Shown here piece after piece: positions 57,017-64,000 of a stretch of 64,000 nt of DNA. The DNA lies in assembly GCA_019454045.1 (NCBI GenBank), contig SKCR01029077.1:1-64000 (forward strand). The letters are read 5' to 3'. The DNA is from Zanthoxylum bungeanum. Taxonomy: Eukaryota > Streptophyta > Magnoliopsida > Sapindales > Rutaceae. A program made the translations under genes and the position numbers. The notes beneath the pieces are model-generated. The model was given only the letters and a program-made list of their open reading frames with translations. It had not been told where the DNA came from and did not search any database. Each line of letters starts with the position of its first letter. Position 1 is the first letter of the stretch.

Positions 57017-57719
57017 CACGTCTTCCTGTAAATATTTAACAATAAGTGACGTCCAAGTGTCTGTTGAATAAATCGGTGCGACAACTATTTCTTCATTCCA
57101 AATTACCGGCCAGTTCAATTACACTACTGGTATTGTGCGTGGTTTTTCTCCCTCCATTGTTGATCCAAGGGTGGCCAGAGCATCTGTTTGAGAGTTCTCG
57201 CTTCTTGGGACTTGGTTATGGTGAATTCTTCAAATGTCGATTGAATATTCTTTACCTTTTGTAAGTTGGATGCCATCTGTAGACCCCGTGCATGATATGA
57301 CCCATGGATTTGATTGACAATCAACTAAGAATCAGACTTTACTTCTATCATCCTGGCTCCTAGTTCTTTGGCTAAAGATAACTCTATAATCAGTGCTTCG
57401 TACTCTGCCTCGTTGTTGGTAACTCTAAAACCGCACTTGATTGCTTGCTGTAGAATTTCACCTTCCAAAATAGTAATCATAATCCCAAGACCGCACTCTT
57501 TTTTGTTACTGGATCCGTCGACTGCGAGTTTCCAAGGAACTATCAAATGGATAGAGCAGACTTCTGTTTCAGCTGCAGCGAGTAGGCCGGGGTTGAAGTC
57601 GGCCACGAAGTCCGCTAAAGCTTGAGATTTGATGGCGGTCCTAGGCAGGTATGATATATTATGTTCCCCAATATCGATTGCCCACTTCATTAATCTCCCT
57701 GAAAGTTCTGGTTTATGGA
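57017..57719 (-). pseudogene. Gypsy RNase H, second part
   Basis: LSGRLMKWAIDIGEHNISYL (from 57719) follows the site of the solo-LTR insertion. Then LAVDGSSNKKECGLGIMI, TNNEAEYEALI and EVKSDS, a TAG stop at about 57322, VNQIHGSYHARGLQ, and after another frame change VPRSENSQTDALATLGS. The DG and E positions of RNase H are present. Coding sense runs to the junction at 57016. Confidence 0.8.
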
Positions 57720-57724
57720 GTATG

Positions 57725-60357
57725 TGTTGGGGTTGGTGCTCAGAGCGCCAATCCGGACCGTATTCAATGATTCATGAATACGAACATCCTCTTATTCCAT
57801 AATATTACTTATTTATGGTTGCGCCTCTTGTTCTTATATACGTATTCGATCTGATTACGATTAGATTGAAACTAAATGTGGTTTAGTGATATGTATATAT
57901 TAGACAAAGGCCCGATAATATATAATGCAGTACACAGTTACAAAGTTAGTTTGTAATGGACATTGGGAAATGTCACTGCTATATGAATATTATCAAACAT
58001 AGTTCCTGGTCAAGATTTGCTAACACGGGTCGGTTAGTCAAATCTGTTGAGACCAGTACATGTCGTATATCGAGACTTGGTCCGATGGTTTATCCCAATG
58101 AACCATGAGTCTAAGGAGACTCGTATAGACGTGTAGGTGTTTATAATGGATAAACACTGAACGGCTCACCGAAGATTCTTAATGGATGGTACACCAACGT
58201 CAATAAGAATCTTCTCGGGTTGAGTAGCATAGTGGTCCTTCGACTTGAGACACCACTGTGGATGTATGAGACATCCTCCACACTTAGATGGAAGTCACGT
58301 CACCGATCTATTTAGATCAGACCTCCGTCTGTTCGTTGGGTGTGGATTGATCCTCAGGATATCCTGTGTGTGTCAAGATAGGATCCGTCAGTTCTGTGTA
58401 CAGAGCATATGTAGTCCATATATATTTAGCAGTCTGTTAAATCTGTGGCCACAGTATACATCGGAAGTAAGTTCCGAGTGTTATTTAGAGATTGCTAATA
58501 GATACGTCGACGAGATAATACCTATAGAGATTTGACGTTCACATCTATATCTCTGGGATTATCTGGATACCTGTGACGGAGGGATTATACGTATGCAATG
58601 ACCTCGACCTGTATGATTCAGCGAGATTATCCGTGATCGTCATAATCTACGGGTGGATAGATTATGGACACGAAATTGGATTTTGTGACGGATATACCTG
58701 AATCTAGAGAGTCTCAATAATGAAACATACTCGTAGAGCACTAGAGCAACATTTATGAATAATGATGATTATTTATAAATCGTTTAATCGTTAAACGAAA
58801 AATACATGCGAACGGGCCGAACCGTCATTTTCTAATTAATGTGTATTTGTATTTAATATATGATATTATTAAATACACATTAATAAATAGTCAAATAAAT
58901 GTATTTGACATATATCATCATATATGTATTTGAGATATTTAAAGTAAATATAATACATATATTTGATATATTTGTATTTAATTAATTATTTAATTATTTA
59001 ATTGTTAAATGATTAATATAATTAAAATATAAATATATCACCAAATGATAAAGTTAGAAATGAATATAAATGTAAATGTTTGACTTTACATTAAAGGAAA
59101 AGGTTGTCAAATTGATTTTGACTTCTTAAGATATTTGTTCAAAATTGTTTGAAAAATAAAAATATCTTTTTCCTTTATTTCTTCTATAATTTCGGCCAAC
59201 ACCTTATAAATATAAGAGTTATATTTTTCTTGGTTGCTTTTGTTGACTTAAATAAATATCAATAAATGTGTTTTAGATATTTATTAAGTTGATAAGATAA
59301 GTTGATCAAATGAAATTTGAAATGAAATTGAAATTAATATTTTTTGTGTTAGCCTTTACCATTTTCGGCCAAGGCAAGTTTTGTACACATATATATTGTT
59401 TTCATTTCATTTCATTTGATAACCTAATACACTTTAAATAAAACTCCATTAATGGAAACAAAGGAAGCTTGTGAGAAAGAAAGAAGAAATCAAAGAAAGC
59501 TTGGATTTTATTAAGTTTCTTCAACTTACTATTAGAAAGGAAAATGTTCCTTAGGATCTAGGCTTTAACATATGATGTTCTTAGGTTATTTCTTTCTTTA
59601 TTCTTTTTGTTTTTGATGATGGAAGTTTTGATGAAAGTGTAGAGCATGTGTGATGAAGGAAGCTTATGGCTATTGTAGTAATAATTGTTCTTTTGTGGTT
59701 TTGGAAACCTTGTTGCTAATCTAGAGTTGTTGACCCACTCTTAGATGACCTAGATTTGATCTTGAGTTGTTTCATTGTGTTGAGACTTTGATTGGATGGA
59801 AGAAAGATGATTGAAGTGTTGGATTTAACCAATTTGGTCTAATTTGTCCAATTTGATGAAATTGAAAAATTAGGGTTCATGACCAATTCCAAATTTGGGG
59901 CTTTTCATATATGTTGTGCATTTGGATGTGTATATGATGCATATAAAGTTTCATGTTCATTGGATTACATCTTGATGTGTTTTGATGCATGAAATGACAA
60001 AATGCACAAATTGCCCACCAAATGGAGCATTCGGCCAAGGATGGAAAAATGGGGATTTATGTTGCCCTTGGTGTTTTGATGTTTTGAACATGCTAAGTTC
60101 ATCTTAGAAATGATTTTAGAATCATTCAAAATTGATTTGATCAATTTCGGACTAAAATGGACAAAGTACCAAATGTAAGGGCAATTCGGTAAATTCACTT
60201 AAATATGATTTATTTGAATTTTATTTCATAATTTGATTATTGGATAATTAAATAAATATGTTTATTTAATTAATCCGAGAAAAAGTTTTGAAATCGGAAA
60301 ATTTGATTTTCCACCGCTTCCGCTCCGTTACCGGATTCTGCCCCTAAAACCCCTACA
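57725..60357. mobile_element. Solo LTR (2.6 kb, copia-like) with GTATG target duplication
   Basis: Starts TGTTGGGG and ends CCCCTACA, near-inverted. GTATG is duplicated at 57720-57724 and 60358-60362. The interruption falls in a single codon region of the host pol (…YHLRSIL | HKPELSGRL…). No PBS, PPT or coding inside. The ends and long size resemble copia LTRs such as 11524-13596, but I see no long direct similarity. Confidence 0.75.
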
Positions 60358-60362
60358 GTATG

Positions 60363-61650
60363 CTTCTCAAATGATATGCCGTATATACCGTGATCGGATG
60401 TCCCTGAAAGTAGGGTCTGAGTTTTCTTGCAGCCGTAATTAGAGCGAATGCCAACTTCTCCATTAACTGGTAGCGTGATTCTGCTCCCAGCAATGTTTTA
60501 CTTACGTAGTAAACTGGGAGTTGAGTTTCCGCCTCCCATCTTATCAAAACTGCACTAACCGCGTGTTCTGATACTCCCAAGTAGAGATAGAGCCTCTCAT
60601 TGTCGAGTGGCTTTGACAACAGATGTGGAGTGGCTTTGACAACAGATGTGGAGTGGTAAGATATTGCTTGAGCCATTTTAGCACTTCTTCACAAGTGGGA
60701 GTCCACTCAAAGTTGTTGGCCTTTTTTAAAGCTGAAAAGAACAGAAAACTCTTATCCGTGGACTTCAAGATAAACCTGTTTAATGCGGCAATCCTCTCTG
60801 CTAGTCGCATGACATCCTTTGGGCTGGAAGGTGAGGGGATGTCGATGATTGACTTGATCTGGTCTGGATTCGCTTCTATCTCTCGTCGAGTGACTAGGTA
60901 TCCCAAGAATTTCCCTGAGGCAACACCAAACACACACTAGTAGGATTCAACTTCATACCGTACATGTCCATGATGTCGAAGGCTTCCTCCAGATGGTTGA
61001 GGTGCTGTTCCGATTTAACAGACTTCACTAGCATATTGTCTATGAAAACTTCCATTGTCTTCCCAATTTGACTGGCAAATATTTTATTGACCAGTCGTTG
61101 GTATGTTTCCCCTGCATTTTTTAAGTCGAACGTCATAACCTTGTAGCAGTAAATTCCTCGGTTAGTGACAAAGGCTGTTTTCTCTTGATCGTCAGGGTGC
61201 ATGAGGATCTGGTTGTAGCCTGAGTACGCATCCATGAAGCTCAACAACTCATGTCCAACTATAGCATCGACCATCGAATCTATATGGGGTAATGGGAATG
61301 AATCATTTGGGCAAGCTTTGTTTAGATCCGTAAAGTCGATGCAGACTCTCCACTTTCCATTCTTTTTTCTCACAACGATAACATTTGCAAGCCACTCTGG
61401 AAACTGCACTTCCCTGACCGCTCCATTCTACAACAACTTCAGAACCTTCATTCATCATGATCCGATTTCTTTCAGGGGCGAACTTCCTTTTTTTTTGCCT
61501 CACCGAGGTGTGGTCTGGATCTATATGCAATTCGTGAGTAATCAACTCAGGGTCGATTCCAGTCATGTCCTTGTGAGACCATGCAAAACTGTTGTGTCGC
61601 TTCTTCAGGAATTCAACCAGGTCATCTCGTAGTTTGGGATCCAAGTTAGC
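60363..61650 (-). pseudogene. Gypsy reverse transcriptase and start of RNase H
   Basis: Three frames. 61644-61410: DLVEFLKKRHNSFAWSHKDM ... GIDPELITHELHIDP. 61409-60894: VCIDFTDLNKACPNDSFPLP, FMDAYSGYNQILMHP, then FIDNML where YVDDM is expected, so the second catalytic Asp is Asn. 60933-60363: GVASGKFLGYLVTRREIEAN, then NRFILKSTDKS and the RNase H-like tail to YHLRSIL. A 23-bp tandem duplication at 60605-60650 (GAGTGGCTTTGACAACAGAT) causes a frameshift. Confidence 0.85.
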
Positions 61651-61841
61651 TCCAATCAGTGTCTATTGATCTGCAAATTGAGGGTGAATCTGGAACTCGT
61701 CGAGCTCATCTAGATTTGGTAGTGTCGGTTCTGAACCACGAGATCCACCCTAAAATTGCTATGCCGACTCAGCTTTCATCTTCAAGTTTGTCTGATAGCA
61801 GTTTCTAGATGCAAATCTATCACCTTTAATCTTTTGAACCC
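61651..61841 (-). other. Linker between protease and RT
   Basis: Readable in broken frames as the usual protease-RT spacer; stops at several points. Confidence 0.4.
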
Positions 61842-62510
61842 CTATTTGGTTGGGAATTTAATAACTTGGTGATAGGTGGATGAGACCGCCCTCATGTCAT
61901 GGATCCACGGTCTGCCCATAATAAGATTGTAGGCTGATGGGCTATCCAAGACGAAGAACATGGTCATTTTATTGACTTCTGCTACATAGATTGGGAGTGA
62001 TATTTCTCCCATTGTGAATTTTTGCTCTCCACTAAACCCAATCAACATTGTCGTCCACCTGTTTAGTTTGTCCAACTCGGCTCCCATATCTGCGAGGGCT
62101 GTAGCGAAAATGATATTGGCCGAGGAGCCCGTGTCGACCAACACTCGCTTAATCATAAAGTTTGCCACTTGCAAGGAGATGACTAAAGCGTCGTGGTGAG
62201 GGTTTAAATTGTGTGAATCTCCGTCGTCTGAGAACTCCATAGTCAAATTGGTGAACATCTTCTCTACAGCCATTGTAGTATGAGAAATACTGCTAGTAAG
62301 AGCCCTCGAATGTCGTTTAGCCGCCGAATACGAGATTCCGCTGATTTCTGATCCTCCCGAAATAACATTAACGGTGTTGTTAATTGGTGGCGGTGGAGTT
62401 GGAGTTTCTCCATGACCATCTCTCTCGTCCCTTCGTGCCAAGGTTGCTTTCCCCTTCTCAGTGAGGAAATCTCTCAAAAATCCTTTGTTTAATAGTTCCA
62501 GGACCTCCAA
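61842..62510 (-). pseudogene. Gypsy gag end and aspartic protease
   Basis: Open frame of 222 codons: LLNKGFLRDFLTEKGKATLA, then NTVNVISGGSEISGISYSAA, then KRVLVDTGSSANIIF with an intact D-T-G active site and YNLIMGRPWIHDMRAVSSTY, the conserved GRPW end of plant gypsy protease. This is the only domain of the element that reads without a break. It would process the polyprotein. Confidence 0.8.
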
Positions 62511-62599
62511 TCTCAGGGCTACACACTCTGCTGTCGTGTGTCCGTAGTCTCGGTGGAATTCACACCACTTTCTAGTGTCTTTTTTGGTAGAGCCGTCTC

Positions 62600-63690
62600 T
62601 GGAACGTGGAGGTCATTTCACTTCACTCCCCATCTTTTTAAGTACTGATACCAATTCCCATGGGGAAAGTATAAAGTTGTAGTCCGGGAGCCTGGGTTTT
62701 CTTGCTGGCATTTCTTCTCGGTTTTTGTATTGCCTTGATCGCCTGTCAATATCTTTGTAGAAAGGCCTTCGCTCTCCCCGTGATTGATTTCTCCTTTCCT
62801 TATGAGAATGAATAACTATATCGGGTCGTCTGGGAGCAACAGGCCTTCTATCAACCCGTGTATTCGAAATGTCATCCATTCTCTTATTTCTTTTGTCCTA
62901 TTCCCATCTTATTTCCACATGGGCCCGTGCCATGACCTAGTCCATGGTGTAACATCAGAACTTGGTTAATTTCTTATAGAGCCCACTATCATATAGCAGT
63001 CCGTTCTGGAAGGCCTCTACTGCTGTAGGTTGGTGGAGATCCGGAATATTAATTCTTTCCCTGTTGACCGAGCCACGTAGCTCCGTGGAGACTCTCATTT
63101 TCTTTGCTGGATGGAATTAAGATCGTTTGAAGTCTTCTCTAGTTTGCATGAACTTTCAAAGTGTTGTACGAACTTGTCAGCCAACTGCTGGTAGGACTCG
63201 ATGGATCTGTAGGGCAAGTTAATGAACCAAGTGAGGGCAGGCCCCGCCAGCGTTTCCCCAAAACATCTGCACATTCCAGCTTCCCATTGGTTCGGGGACA
63301 AGCCAGTCGACATCATCTTGTATTTGTAGTGTATTACGTGATCGTCTGGATCGATGGACCCGTCATATAGCTTCATCTCGGGCGGGCTGAATTTTCGAGG
63401 GAGTTCAACAGCTACAATGACTCCACGAATGAGGTATCAGAAATTGCTCCAACTCAGCTCTTTCTGATTGGAAACCTTACCCCCGGTAGTCTAGACATGA
63501 TCGCTTCATTGAATTCCATCATCTCTCTTCTCATGGAGCTGTCAATTTGATGAGTGGGATCGAGAGATGAGTTCGGGCCATGTGAAATAGGTGGGTTATT
63601 GTCGTCCTACTCATTTGATGTGGGCGGGATTATCGGATTTCCTTGATCGCTTGGATCACTGGTCTGACCATGAATGTTGTTACACTAAGG
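62600..63690 (-). pseudogene. Gypsy gag core, broken
   Basis: 63376-63095: MKLYDGSIDPDDHVIHYKYK, then ALTWFINLPYRSIESYQQLA, DKFVQHFESS, the Retrotrans_gag domain (usually WF..LP..SI.S...L...F...F). 62879-62613: basic region RPDIVIHSHKERRNQSRGER and LPDYNFILSPWELVSVLKKM. Stops and frame changes lie between (for example around 63090 and 63400-63600). Confidence 0.75.
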
Positions 63691-63840
63691 GTTGGATGAC
63701 AACTGCTCCAGCTTTTTCTGTAGGCTTACGTTGGAGTTTCGCATTGTCAAATTTTCCTCTTCTAAAGCTTGTAAACGTTCTTGGAGCATGGTAAGTTGTG
63801 CAACCATGGGATCCGGCGTCTGCTCGTCGCTTGAGGCCAT
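63685..63840 (-). pseudogene. Gypsy gag N-terminus, coiled coil
   Basis: ATG at 63840 reads MASSDEQTPDPMVAQLTMLQ, then a heptad-like ERLQALEEENLTMRNSNVSL and a premature TAG at 63685-63687 (51 residues). The same start is found in the non-autonomous element at 8779. Confidence 0.75.
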
Positions 63841-63905
63841 TATCAGTTGCTCGTAGCGTGTAAATCAAATGGGTTTAATTTTTTGCAAAAAATCCGCTTA
63901 GTAGG

Positions 63906-63925
63906 CCCCACGGTGGGCGCCAAAT
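63906..63925 (-). promoter_or_regulatory. Primer binding site of the gypsy element
   Basis: The minus strand reads CCACA|ATTTGGCGCCCACCG, identical to the site at 8696. Confidence 0.75.
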
Positions 63926-64000
63926 TGTGGATGGTGATTTCGGCCGTGGTCCACAATCGAGAATTAAAATGAAGGGCACCAGCGAACCTGTAAAATAAGG
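63926..64000 (-). repeat. Gypsy 5' LTR, partial (continues past the window)
   Basis: The minus strand ends ATTGTGGACCACGGCCGAAA, TCACCATCCACA. Close to the end of the LTR at 8052-8695 (ATTGTGGACCTCGGCCGAAA). Confidence 0.75.

Larger units (their letters stand above)
57017..64000 (-). mobile_element. Ty3/gypsy retrotransposon, 3' half lost, LTR at window edge
   Basis: Minus strand: the LTR end CATCCACA at 63926 (LTR continues beyond 64000), then PBS TTGGCGCCCACCGTGGGG, gag, protease, RT and RNase H. It is interrupted by a solo LTR (57725-60357) and ends abruptly at 57017 in the RNase H-to-integrase linker (…VKYLQEDV), where the Ogre-like LTR begins. Integrase and the 3' LTR are absent. Frame breaks occur in each domain. 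Confidence 0.8.

Overview
This window is flowering-plant nuclear DNA. It consists almost entirely of nested and decayed transposable elements, with no intact host protein gene that I can identify. The evidence for a plant is the mix of Tat-lineage Ty3/gypsy elements (one with the antisense extra ORF typical of that lineage), long-LTR Ty1/copia, PIF/Harbinger with its Myb-like ORF1, hAT non-autonomous elements with 8-bp target duplications, a MULE/FAR1-type remnant, and A/T-rich foldback elements. The species cannot be read from the sequence.

Layout. 1-540: C-terminal MULE-type transposase remnant. 1774-1992: a tandem array of hairpin-forming units. 3501-4118: a hAT element with perfect 8-bp target duplication and a two-exon coding remnant. 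4380-6280: nested A/T-rich foldbacks. 6285-7200 (minus): the 5' part of a gene-like unit (TATA box, 5'-UTR intron) whose paralogue lies at 45126-46060. 7500-29083: a PIF/Harbinger element (TSD TAA) split by a 17-kb LTR element at 8052-25120 (TSD CACAA) that has no pol and is itself split by a 10-kb copia element at 11524-21524 (TSD GGTCA). 29608-41895: a Tat-like gypsy element with broken gag-pol, three minisatellite blocks and a spliced antisense ORF; no matching TSD. 42257-42335: a tRNA-like sequence. 46506-48210: a long-arm foldback containing a hAT element (47350-47747) and a partial tandem duplication. 48945-57016: a non-coding Tat/Ogre-like element (minus) with large minisatellites. 57017-64000: a gypsy element (minus) whose pol is broken by a 2.6-kb solo LTR (57725-60357, TSD GTATG) and cut at 57016.

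How they relate. The pol-less element at 8052-25120 shares its PBS, its LTR end and the first codons of gag with the gypsy element at the right edge, so it looks like a non-autonomous derivative of that family. In three elements the internal region upstream of the polypurine tract holds tandem repeats whose units contain short hairpins. In the best case (22700-24290) the two stem halves change together from unit to unit while a TTCATC-like loop is kept. This is the least explained signal here. Nearly all coding regions carry stops or frameshifts, which are reported where seen.
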